Assembly (NCBI RefSeq): GCF_949628265.1
Contig: NC_088789.1
Location: forward strand, 15,988,886 to 16,052,885
Length of the DNA stretch: 64,000 nucleotides
Origin: Cloeon dipterum
Taxonomy: Eukaryota; Arthropoda; Insecta; Ephemeroptera; Baetidae
Direction of reading: 5' to 3'
How positions within the stretch are numbered: position 1 is the stretch's first letter; each line of letters starts with the position of its first letter. The notes beneath the pieces are model-generated. The model worked only from the letters and a program-made list of their open reading frames with translations. It searched no databases and was not told the DNA's origin. The position numbers and the translations under genes are program-made. Positions 11,697 to 25,400 of this stretch are shown here, one piece after another.

Positions 11697-12110
11697 GAGG
11701 TGCCTCTGAAAATAATTTGTTCAACGTCAATAAAACCGCCAAAATTAGAAAACTTGATCTGTGGAAATTCAGTAAAGCTTCTTTAATCGATTCAATTATA
11801 CATTCACGTATTTAGTCTCGTTTCCGAGATGCCAAACAGAAAGGATGGAAAAAACGGCAATTCGAAAGCAATGTTTTTATTGTCATACGGAATGAGGCTG
11901 GCAAGTCAATGACTCGGACGGACGTCATTTCTCTGGCCTAATTAAAATATTTAAGTTCCACATGCACGACATTAGAGCATTCGAAATTATAAGACAAAAT
12001 TTTCTTACCAGTAGTTCATAATAACATAAAAAAACACGAAACACTGACACAAATTTGGCGCAAAATTAATTCGCAAAAGGAATATTTTTACACCAACAAC
12101 GAGCAACGCC
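11697..12110 (-). promoter_or_regulatory. 5' leader with intron of the SAYP/PHF10 gene
   Basis: On the minus strand an acceptor (ttattttcag, exon from 11705) lies just before the ATG ATG start. A donor (CTACTG|gtaagaaa, exon end 12009) sits 300 bases upstream. This defines a leader intron 12008-11706, and a non-coding first exon starting somewhere above 12010. The transcription start is not visible. Confidence 0.4.
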
Positions 12111-13009
12111 AAAGCTTGGGGTCACTGGTGTTAGAGCCGGCTATCACCAGATGTCAGCATTGAACAGCGCGAAAAAGTGGGCGAAACAGGAAGCTGCTTT
12201 TGAGTTTGAGGGTATCCGAATGCGCCATATTTGCTGTTGTTTTCGTGAAATTTTTACGGATGTTTAAAAAAAGCACCACTAACAACATGGCACCTGTATG
12301 CATGCATTTTTCGCAATAATCCTGATTTGAGTTTTCTGATTGGTCATTGCGAGAGCTTTTGGCCAGTTGCCTCCCGAATCAAAAATATTCACTTTCACCC
12401 TTGGTTGCTTGGTTGGTGCCGGAACGATTGCCCATTTCATCCCAGCTGTAAGTTGACCTTTTACGTTCAGAACTGAACTGTTTTTCATCTGACAAACACT
12501 ACTTGTTATATTAATTTATTGGTATTTGGTGAGGCCTTGCCCCTGTGTTACTCGCATTCCACAAGTGATGCTTTTTTTGTAACTGAAGTGACACAAATTG
12601 ACACTAAACATAATTTTTTGTTAACATCTTTAAAAGTACCGGTCTACGTGTCTGTTAATTGGATAAATTTGCACTTGACGTCTTCGTCTTTTGAAAGGCT
12701 CAGAGGCAGGTCTCGTGACACTATGACAGCATTTTGACCTCTGGACAGATTGCGAATCATCACCCACTTTTTCTCTCGTCACAACGAGCCCCTTTTTTGA
12801 GGCTTTAAAAAAGCAGCACTCTTGGCCGACACACACACAATAAACCCAGCGCGTGCGTTTCTATTTTTAGTTTGAACCGGCTGACCTATTAGTATTTAAC
12901 GTTTAATAGGCCTTGCGACTGCTTAATAACTTGTTGATCGCGATAGCCAAAGAGCAAAATTGTAATCAGTCTTGATGGTTCGCAGGAAGTGAGTCTCCAG
13001 TAAAAAATA
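12111..13009. other. Intergenic region between divergent SAYP and adenylate kinase genes
   Basis: About 900 bases separate the two head-to-head genes, and presumably hold both promoters. A minus-strand ORF of 69 codons at 12279-12488 has no recognisable domain and no supporting splice context. No repeats are seen. Confidence 0.3.
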
Positions 13010-14948
<1,939 letters not shown>

Positions 14949-15098
14949 GCATAAACTATCTACGTGTAGTTATCGCCGTGAAATAAGAAATGAATCATGC
15001 TAGACAAATGATTTAATTTGGTCAATTTGGAACAAATGGATTAAAGCAAACGGGGTGTTTGGGAAATGTTGTGTTATTTTTCTGTCAGATGAACTGGC

Positions 15099-15104
15099 AA
15101 TAAA
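15099..15104 (+). terminator. Polyadenylation signal of the adenylate kinase transcript
   Basis: The first AATAAA after the AK2 stop codon, about 150 bases downstream. A second near 15145 is also possible. Confidence 0.45.
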
Positions 15105-16250
15105 AAAATTCAAGCTCTAAACGTAAGAACGTCATTTTATTTGAAATAAAAAAGAATCATTTGTCCCTGATTGTCTTGTTGCCTTTTTTTTAAATTGAAT
15201 CATACCGCTCGCCTGATTTTGAAAGACTTGTCTAACGCGTGGAACGCGGAAAAAGAAATAAATCTCGGCAAAGAGCATTGTTCATGCAAGAGATGGGGCG
15301 TTGAATTAAAAATAGATGCGTATCTCAGCGGGTACCAAGAAAACGCCTAGGCTGGAACTAGATTTTCGCTCTTTGCACCTTGATTCTTTCTCTTGGCAGC
15401 GGCGTGAGGTGAACACGGCGAGCTCTTTGACCCGACGGCGCGCGCGACGCGACAGAGAAAATGCGCAAACCAACTTTATTATTACATACACTCGCATCCC
15501 ACATAGTGTTGGGAGCACGTACCGCCCACGGTCTCCGCCGCCGTCTCTTGCACTATCACCGCGTTAACCCTGCAACCTCAGAATTTCCTGTTCGTGTATT
15601 GCGCAACTTTGGAGCATTTCGCCTCACCGCTTGGCTCCTGGCAGGAGCACCGGGAAAATAAAGATCACTCACCTTGTTTGCATCATTCGGTTTTCCCTTA
15701 TGAAACCCACGTGCGCATAGAAGGAATTTTTTCTTTACGATCGCGAATACAGCGCATCCTGCATATTTACCTTGTTGCTCATTTGCCAAGGTTGTGTGCT
15801 GAAATTGTTGCCCATCATTTCTCCCCGAGTTTTAGTCATTCTCTTTCACCGTTTCAAGCAACGCTAGAGTGATTAAACGAGACTGATCAGCAAATTTCGC
15901 TACCTAGTTCGCGACCTTCGTCTTTGTGCGAGTCTTCTGCCTTAATTATATTGATGAATATTTTTTTTTCGTAAGTTAAAGCACATTGAGCTTTATCCGC
16001 ACTATTTTAAATTATTTTGATAAGAACCAATGACGAAAAACTAAATAGTATAGTGCTGTAAAATTAAAAAGATCGTCTTTTTTCTGAGCTTCCAATTGTT
16101 GCGGCGGACCATCAAATGAGAAAACATTAAAAGCCATGTAATCGTCTAAAACACAAAAACAGTCAAAATTGGCAAAAACCCAAGGAAAAGTAAATTATTT
16201 TCTGCTTATGAATTTTCTCTTGGTTTCATTTTTTAGCGGGAATTTTTTAG
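15105..16250. other. Intergenic sequence, no gene seen
   Basis: AT-rich sequence with a more CpG-rich block around 15290-15660. Short overlapping ORFs occur on both strands, but none has splice-site support or a recognisable domain. Confidence 0.4.
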
Positions 16251-16497
16251 TTGAATATTTCCATGTTAACCAGATATTCATTTCATGAGTATCATTTTCT
16301 TATTTGCACAAACTCTTGTTTTCACCTGGATGTTACCGACAAATGTAAATGTAGTTATTGTAATGCTGATCTGTATAGTATGTACCACATTCTTGATTGT
16401 CCTTTAAAACCTTTGACTTTAACCAAAGCTGCCTCATATAAATGCTGGAAATAGTTGTACGCCGTTGGCGTTTAATAAATATTCTATCTATCTAATA
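16251..16497 (+). mobile_element. 3' end of a 5'-truncated non-LTR (LINE) retrotransposon
   Basis: The reading frame 16251-16454 ends in a cysteine-histidine motif CKCSYCNADLYSMYHILDCP (C-x-C-x2-C ... H-x3-C), followed by a short basic tail. This matches the zinc-knuckle-like end of reverse transcriptase ORF2 in jockey/CR1-type insect LINEs. The stop is followed by a short 3' UTR containing gccgttggcg, then AATAAA, then a small tandem repeat tail (tatctatcta) to about 16497. Both are typical of such elements. Nothing like a reverse transcriptase core is seen upstream, so only about 250 bases of a dead copy remain. The family name is inferred. Confidence 0.55.
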
Positions 16498-17780
16498 TTT
16501 CTTTCAGGCCAAACAGATTTTTGCGTACGAAGCCAGGTTTTGCGTTTAAATTTTAAGGCTTGCGTTGATAAAAAAACAGAACTAACCGTCCTCGTTTTTG
16601 TTCTAAATTTTTTACGATTGTTAACCACTTCCATTTTACAGCTAAGATAATATTTGTAACATTTCGAAACCATTGAAACATAATATCATGGTGAATTGAA
16701 ATTACGGATATTTTTCTTGAAGCTAAATAAGTTCTTTTTGTTAAGCTCAACCTGGCTTCTACCCAAAGTCCTCTTTCATAAATAGAACAATTTTTGAACG
16801 AAATTATAAAAAAAATGCAACCTGTACAAGTTTTCCTGTTTTTTTAGTTAGTGAATTTGGATTTTTGATTATTTAAAAGGGAAAATATACCTTCAGCAGA
16901 ATTTGAATTCAAGCTGCGGCGTTTTATTTTTTAATGCTTGTCATAAGAGATGTTTGATTTATTGACGAATTTTACTCTGAAAATTACATTCCAACTACAA
17001 CACACAAGGTTCTTGTATTTAATTGAAACTGACAAAAAGGCTAAATTAAACAAAATTACCATTTTCGTTTAGTTAAATAAAAAATTCGAAAACTACAGTT
17101 ACAGTTGTATAATTAAATCGATTGCTAGCGGTGATTTCAACGCTGGAGTTTCCTGTGCACGGCGAGAAATTCATCTGAAAATGGTAATATCCCATACTTC
17201 ATTAATAAAATTACAATTGTAAATCGTTTTTAAAGCCAGCTTAATTAAAGACCAGCTATGCCCTCTGTTAATGCATCACGGTGTGTCCAGACCTGTAAAA
17301 AAATACCAGCAATTTCATCGCTTCCATACAACGTGAGCACCAAATTACGTTGCATTCTCGTAAGCACCAATTAGTCGAGAAAAACCCGCAGAGACTGTGT
17401 GTGTATCATCATCGACGCAGTAATATCTTTTTTATATTGTCCGTGGGTCAGGACACAGAAACCGAATTGGGCAGCCGCGAGGCCACCGTGCATCATTAAT
17501 TCCGGCGGCGGCCGGCGAGCGAGGAAGGAAAATTCCTGCATGGGCTGGGGCAGAGGACCAGGCGCACAGGCATATTACTGTACCGGTCGGCTATTATTAT
17601 GGCAATTTGGCCTGACGCCGGCCGGGACACACGGTGGGAGCAGCAGCGGGCGAACGAGTTGGAAGATTTTGTGTAGATGGCGGCGCGCGAGCCTTTTGCT
17701 GGTGGGCGAGAGTGGAGGAAAGGCCTGACTCACTCCTTCCAGCCAACAACCTGAGCTCAGGCGGACTGGGGAGGGTACAG
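16498..17780. other. Intergenic sequence upstream of the MH2 gene
   Basis: AT-rich to about 17380, then a rise in GC and CpG content between about 17450 and 18060 that probably marks the promoter of the downstream gene. ORFs in this block are short and lie on both strands, as expected of CpG-rich non-coding DNA. Confidence 0.35.
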
Positions 17781-17789
17781 TTGCCTTAC

Positions 17790-18066
17790 TTAGTGACGCA
17801 ACGGACGGCAAGGCCAGAGAAAAGTAATAATAAGCAGGCCGCCGTCTGAGCAGTCTCTCCGCCGCAGCTCCGCTCGCTCGCGCATTGTCCAAAGTGCATT
17901 GTCTCGGGCTCGACGTGGCTCCTGCCGCCGATTTTCCTTGATTTGAACTTTTCCAAGAGTGGCCGCCGCAAAAAGTGATCAGTTTCCCAGAGTGTGATAT
18001 GCTTCACTTCTGAACGAAAGGCAGCTGCTGCTCCGGTGCACCTGATTCCGAAAGTTCGCAAAAAGG
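17790..18066 (+). promoter_or_regulatory. Probable promoter and non-coding first exon of the MH2 gene
   Basis: A GC-rich block ends in a strong splice donor (gcaaaaag|gtgagtgcag, exon end 18066). The next plausible acceptor in a matching position is the one at 22434, immediately before the start-codon exon. The exon start is not visible and is set arbitrarily at the GC-rich block. Confidence 0.3.
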
Positions 18067-21000
18067 TGAGTGCAGAAATTTCACTCCTTTTTTTCATTTT
18101 GTTTTCTCCGATTTAATTTTCGGCTTTTCGATTTGTCGTTTAATTCGGCGCCGCGAGTTTGGCGCGTCGCAAGCGTGAAGGGAAAGTGAGGACCAACCAG
18201 TCAGCCAGCTCGCTCGCATTAAGCTGCTGCCGAGTATATTTAAATATCACACACGTGAGAGAGATAGCAAAAGTCCCTTTCACTTGCAACCTTAAAAGCA
18301 GCCGTTTCGTAGTCCGTGAGCCAATTTCTGAGCTCCGCATGGAATTGTATCTCCTGCCGAAGCGAATATTGTTGTTTTTAATTCGGCGCCGCGTGCTCGA
18401 TTTGTGTGCAGACTATTAAGAAAATCGGTGCATTCGCGTTCCGAGCAGAAAGGTCGGCTGAATGCTATTGTACTGAAATAATTGGTGCACTTGCTGCGGC
18501 TTCCATTGTGAAAGTACCCTAAGTCGCGATAAAAATGAAAGATATTGCGTATTAAATATCACAGGTGCACAGACCGGATGGAGCATGAAAACGAAAAGCT
18601 CCCCCTTTCGTTTGCAACGAGACAAAATGTCAGCTAATTTTTAATGCGCTTTAAAGGTTAAATTTGTTAAATGGCGGACAGCATTTCTCTTTTCGTGTAA
18701 AAACTGTTCCATTCAACTAAGTCTAGCGGGAGTGTAAACATTTCCAGTTTTTTGTTGGTTCCTCTCGTTAACTCTTCTGGGAAGCCGGATAACCGAGCGC
18801 TCGGTTGCGCCGTCCACAGAATAGCTGGAGAAACCTGACAATAAAAACGCGAGTACTTCTATGAATAACACACACAACACACACACTCGTTCCCTCGATT
18901 ATGGAGCATCTCAAATGTAACAGAGTCAAGGCGAGCCAGAAAACGTAGAGAGGCGCTAAAAATAGAGTGCACTTATTAAATCCAGAAAAGCAAGATTGAT
19001 TCGATTAATTGCAGCATCGAGGGGCATTTAATAAAAGCGAGCGCACGCATCAATGACAAATTAATCGGCGTCTCGCGTTGCACTCGCGATTAACTGGCAT
19101 AATTACGTTGCACAAAGTGACGGATGACTCCTCGAACACCCGAGACGAGGAGGATGCGAATGTAAAACTCAACCCTGACGAGAATCAAGGCGATTGAATG
19201 GTATTTATTACGCGTGCAACAGGAGAAGGCGAGCGTATGCAAATTAGAATCCGTCTCACAATCGGCGGGCAAAACCTGAGCCCTGAGAGTACCTTATGGA
19301 TGGATGCATGGCACCCGATACACTCGCACTTGCAGTGAGTGGCGAAACTGCGCAAACACGGGCGTCGTACACGACATTATAATTATTTTATTAATGCTGG
19401 CTGCTTGTACGGTGATAATTTCAACTGTATACCGCTCGATTCGCGCTTCACTTGACGCGCGCAATATGAGCAACTTGAGGATATACAATTTCTCCCGCTG
19501 GGCGAGCAAGTGGAATGTTCCGTTCGCGAAATGATATCGAATTGAGCAAGCGGATTTCATGGGAAGCGAACTGATTTTGCATTTCAATAGAAATTGGAGT
19601 CGTGAGAAAGACAGAAGCAATGATATATATTTTATTTTTGGCTTTATGTTGGTAAATATTACGAAAACATGCTTTGTTTTTTTTCAATTTCCAAATAAAT
19701 TAATAAGTCTCGCCACAGAAAAATATCATATCCAAAAGTGTACAGCAAGAAAACTTACTTTGAGAGAAGCAGCGAAAATGTGTAAAAATTGATTAACCTT
19801 TAGATGTAGAGTTTTGCACGCATATTTTGCGTTTAATAAACCATTAATAATAATAAATTAATTAATAAAAAAAACGTTTTGTGCTTGAAATGCTAATTTA
19901 TGATTTGCCTTCCCGTCAGAAAATTAGATACCAATATATACAATTGTCTTGTTCTATGAATTTTACAACTTTCGTTGAATGGACTCCAATCTGAGCTCAT
20001 TGGAACCCTCTTGGGACTTTGTTGAATCTACTAAGCAAATATATCACTTCGCCAGAGATGCTTGAACAAAAGCATAGAGACAAACAAACCAACTATCTAC
20101 CATTCATACATAATTCTTCCATTATATATCTTTCTCTCCTCGAAGCAGACAAAAGCAAAATGCAGCAAGTGCACGACGCGACTGAAACAAAACACTCGAA
20201 TAAACAAGTCATGTTTACAAATAATCGTTAATTATCATGCAACCTGCGCTGGGAACGTTAGCGGCCGCGCGGCGAGATGTGTGCCTGACAATGAGACGCC
20301 GACGCGGTTTATATAATCAAATATAATGCATTTGTATGGGCCGATGCACACTCGCGAGAGCGTTTTCTCACACGCGGTGAGCAAATCGCACAATTGCTAA
20401 TCAGACGTTTGGACACACAGCACCAGCACGAACTGCTTGCTCGCTCGCTCGCCCGGCGGTGGTTCTTACATTCGATATTATTGTCAGCATTGCTATTGTG
20501 CCCACATTGTGCCAACATCAAACTCGTAATTCTAATCCGACACTCAGTAAAAATGTAGCGGCTTCCTCGATATTTTCACTCACGCGCGATGAAATAAAAA
20601 CTGACCTCTCTCTCACTCTCCGTGAAAAATCAAAAAGCGTGCTAAAACAATTAACCGCGCGCCGACATGAAAGTTGTGAATTACCAATTAGGATCGGCTG
20701 CATAGTTCTGAAAGAGCAGACTGTTTTCAGTTTCACGAGCTGCGCACTCGTCGATGAAAGGGTGAAATACTGATAAAAATAAGACCTTGGACCACCTTCT
20801 GCGAGTGCATAGAGAGAGAGAGAAATTGGTAAATTCCATTCGCCGCGGCGTGCAGCCCAATTTAATTTGCCCGAGAAACTTTGCTAACGAGCGCTGCGCG
20901 GCTTTTTTCAGTTCGCATATACACACACCACCGTTGAACTTTTCACACTTCCTAATTCATTAGCACTTCAAGAACACAACAATTAAACGGCCATAAAGGG

Positions 21001-22434
21001 GCATCCGCGCTCCGAGCGGTGCGAACGATTTTTGGACAGCTCGAGAATAGTCGTCGGCCGCGAACCGAAACTGCCGGGTTTCGGAAGCAGGGACGCGGTT
21101 TTACGCAGCCCATAAACGGCGAGCCAGTTTCTCATGCTCAATCGAACGAGTGTTTTGTTACGAATTGTTAGGCTGGCCGCTGAAGCAGGTGAAAGAACAT
21201 TAGAATGCGCCGTCGCGTCAATATCAAAACTCTCTCTGCGAGCGCGAACCATATAAAGTGCAACCAGCCAGCTACTTTCTACGCTAGCTAATTGCATGAA
21301 CTAGTTTGTGACTGACTGAGAGTGTTCGTTGTTTATTTGGCGTGCGTAAGAGTGTGTGTGTATTTTGTAGTGTGAAATATTTTTGGTGAGCTGACCCATT
21401 TTTGCTCGCGAGTGAGCTAATTAAACGTACTTGCACGAAGTGCCCGGGGAGCTTTTTTCAGCACGTGTTTCCAACGCGGTGCAGATGGAGCAATTACGCA
21501 CAGTAACTCGCTGATTTCTCAATGTCGGATAAGTCATCACATCTTTGAGCTGCCTCGAGAGCGGTGGATTATTCTCGGTTTTCTTTCAAAAGTCTCGCCT
21601 TTAAGTGGAGTACGTGTAAAAGCGCGTAAAGGAGGTGAAAATGACGTGTTGTTTCCGATGATATCCATCCGTTAAATTTCTTTATCAAATGAGTGGCATG
21701 CAGCGGTGCTTTGCATGAACCGAAACTTCTGTTTCCTTGTAAACAACACCCAGAGCGCTGATAAGAAAGCGCTTGAGCTACTTGTGTGCTGATTCTAAAG
21801 ACGACGACAACAACGTGACTTTTGCTATTTTCTTTAATTACCCGGCGCGAGAACGTGCGCTTATGTGTCATTTTTCCTCGCTTTCACTGCAAGACCTTTT
21901 AAAAAGGAATCACTTTCCATGCATCACCTGCTGCAGGAAACATAAAATAAATCAAACTGCTGAACTTGCTCCTTGAAACTCTTTCCGATCAGTCACTTTC
22001 CTGTTCACGAGAAAAATGCAAGGAAATAAATAAGCAAGCAGCCTCAGGTGTCATTTGCCAACGCAAACACCTTTGAGGTTTCCAACTCGTATCGCACACG
22101 GGCAAGGAAATTCCATTCGCAGCTACAATGACAAAAACGAATCGCATTGAAAAAGCCGCAAACACCTCCTCACGTTGCGACCGAGCCACTTGAAAATATC
22201 GGTTTCAACGTGGCGGAACGACGCGTAATTGCAATTCCTGATAAAACGTCTGCGAGTGTGTCAACCCGCGAGCCGTTTTTTTAGCATACCGTCTGCTGCG
22301 TGAGTGTTTTTCACTTTTTAGCTGCCCAGAATGCGTGACATTGAAGTCGACGGCGCATAAATATTTGACGCTCGCATGTTCACCTTCAATGAAGAGCGAA
22401 CCTTTCACTTAAAGTGCGTTAATTTCGTTTGCAG
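18067..22434 (+). other. Leader intron of the MH2 gene (about 4.4 kb)
   Basis: Inferred intron between the donor at 18067 and the acceptor cgtttgcag ending at 22434. It holds no convincing coding exon. It contains a short GA run near 20809-20823, and many small ORFs on both strands that look random. Confidence 0.3.
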
Positions 22435-22453
22435 GAAGCGCTCCACCGGCACT

Positions 22454-25400
22454 ATGGTCTCCAGGAGGAGGATTCTGTCGCGCTCCAGGGATGACCTGAA
22501 CTTGGACACCGTCGAAGTGCCCGAGGAGGATGTCTGGTACCAGAGGGACAAGCTGTTTAAGGTGAGTGCTGTTTCAGAGGCCGAGTGTAATGATTACAGT
22601 AATTACATCTTGCCGCTTGAAAATTACACCCTGCCAAACCGAGTGTCTGCTCTCGTTAATTCCTAAATCACGGTAGAAATCGACTTGCAAACTTGCAGAA
22701 ATTAGCTTCGATTGGGAAACCAGTTTTGGGAGTGCGAAATTTTTGGGCTTTTCGATACTGCCGCACGAGCTCGATTAAATGAGGAGCCTTGAAAGCGTTT
22801 AAGTGCGTTCGATTCCGAATTGCCAGACGCGCCAATAAATCACGCATCAGGACAGCGGGCGATGGTATTTGAAAGAGCGTTTTCGAGGTGAGGTGTGCGT
22901 AATAGCATACAAGTCTCGCGTTACACGGCGCGCATTTGCATACAATCTGAATGCGAGCGGCGGGAAGGTCTATTTGGCAAGAAATTCATCGGAGGGAGAG
23001 CGAGAAACGGCTATAATTGCACAGACCTTCGCACGAAAGTGGCATAATAAAGACGCGCGAGAGAGCCGTTTTTCTAAATCATTATACGTGCACCATTTAA
23101 ATCAGTTGAGTTCGTCCTTACATTGTTTTTACATGACGAGCCAGTTCGTTTTCCCCCTTCGCCTAGCAGGGAATAATAATTTTACAGCCGTGCCCGCCGC
23201 TGGGCCACCTTTTCGGCAATAAAGGTGTAACGCAGAAGGCTGCTGTGTGTTGCTCATTGCTCTCGATACTCGAGTACGCGTGCAACAACTCAATCTGCCA
23301 AGGCGTTTTGCGGATTCGTGCTGATCTTTTTGCGATTGGGCAGACGCTTTTTATCCATTTTGTTTACTGGCACACTAGAACGGACCGGGTTTATTATTCA
23401 CGAGCGTAATTTCAGGTGCAATTACCGACAATAACAAATCTGCATACATAATGATCCAACGGCAATAAACAGTGAAGATCGAATTTTGACAAATGAGGAT
23501 TTACTGCTATGTCATGACGCAAATAGGGAACAATAAAGCAATTAATGGATCAAACCAAGGCTGTTATGTTTTCATTTAATTTGCATCAGCAAGGTTTTCA
23601 AAGCACAAAATTAAAAAGAGATGAAAAGCATAGTTTAATAAAGTCTACTGACCTTTTAACGTTTGGCTTCTTTATTTTATTGATTATAAAATCAAAATTG
23701 ATCAATAAGAGACATTAAATATTATAATATAAATAAATATTAAAAATTACAATAAAAAAATGTTAAAAATCTCGTGAAACCTTTTGTATTTGCCTTTTTA
23801 TGCGATGTATAAGTGCATTAATGTGTATTCATTTGATTGTTTTTAAGCCTTGTAGTTTTGCAAAAGCACCCTGGTAGGCCGCGGTGATCTAACAGGACCG
23901 TCAGTTGCTACCTTGCTCGTCAGATCAAACAAAAGCGACCAGCAGATGTGACAAATTGATTTTCCGCGACATGATAGCGTGTGGGTTCGCCTTAGACGGG
24001 CGCAATAACAAAACGGCTTGATAATGGATGAGCAGGAAAGCGTGGACGAAACAAATCGGGCCCCGAGGCCGTCGGCGGGCCGCTGCTGGCTGCTTCGGCG
24101 CAGACATGCGGAAAAACGAGAGAGAGATTAATCGACATTGCAACCACGGGGCAACTATTTCACACGGATTATATTGCACACCGCGCGCCGCGGCGATGAG
24201 AAAAAAAAACGAAGAGAGCACTAGTCGTCATAAAACTGGCGATGAGCATGTGTGCAAGAAGCCGCGGGAGAAAATTGAGTGTTGCAATTCGGCTGTCATC
24301 GGGCGTGCATTCCACCGAGGTAGCATTTACATCTCTCGTGCCGACACAGTTATTGTGCGTCTGCCGTCGCCGTAAAGGTCATCAGGCTGGTCATCGCGGG
24401 GCCGCGTAAAAGCAAGCCGTGAGCCAGCGAGCGAGTGAGCAATCACCGCGCGCGCGCGCGCTCGTCTTCCTTATAATTGGGCCAACTCCGAAAACCGGGA
24501 AAATTGTGTCGCCCATTATTATTGTGACTTTCGGAACCTGCTTCGACATTCATTTTTTCGCTAATAAATCAAAGGCGATTACGTTCTTTCTCCTCCCTGA
24601 CCACTTTCTAAAGCTTCAACCTTCTTCGTCATCCAACCTTGCCAATCATTCCGAGAACTTTTACGAATTGCCAGCGTTTTTGCAACGAAATTTACTCGGT
24701 GCTCTTTCAAAGCCGCACTCAGCGATTTACGCGGATACGCCCAAATGGCGCAAAGATGATGACTTTGACAGCGGCGAGAGGCTGTATAATACTTTGTACC
24801 ACGCGACCGGTTATTGAAGCGCACAAACCAGCACTTGTTGAAATTAATTATAAAAAACGAGATGAATCGAGGACCACTAATCGACTTGCGAAAAGCTTGT
24901 TGACACTTTGAAGAGGAAAGTAATCCGCCTTCTAAACCAGTTAAGCAGCCTTAAAACAATTTTCTGTAGAATGAGAAAGTGTTTTTCTTATCGACACTTA
25001 TGATTGCTATATAGTACTTTTCAATTTTACAAGAACCACTTAAATATGTATAACTCTCAATACAAAAGAGTTAATGGAGTTTTAACGAGCAAAAATCTCC
25101 TTTCTGTCAAATTATTTGCTCTGGCTTTTAGAGGCGAAAAAGCAGTTTCTCGGCTTGAAGAAGCAAACTCAATTTTGGCTCAGTTTTAATAGTTTGTTTG
25201 CACAGAAAGTTTGCGGAGCGAGAAAAGGAGCGCGAGCACACACTGATTGGCACACGCTGTAAACTCCCAAGTTAAATTTCTTCTGCTCACGCGCTTGGCA
25301 AACATTTCGAACACCTAACGCAAACACCGACCAAATCCTCAAATATTAGCATTTTTACAGTTTGATTCCTTATTGCTGCCGAGATGCATATTTATGCAAA

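Noticed and set aside
12279..12488. 69-codon minus-strand ORF between SAYP and AK2
   Set aside because: No domain, no splice support, and located in the likely divergent promoter region.
22800..22830. gttcgattcc resembling a tRNA B box
   Set aside because: No A box or cloverleaf stems could be drawn around it.
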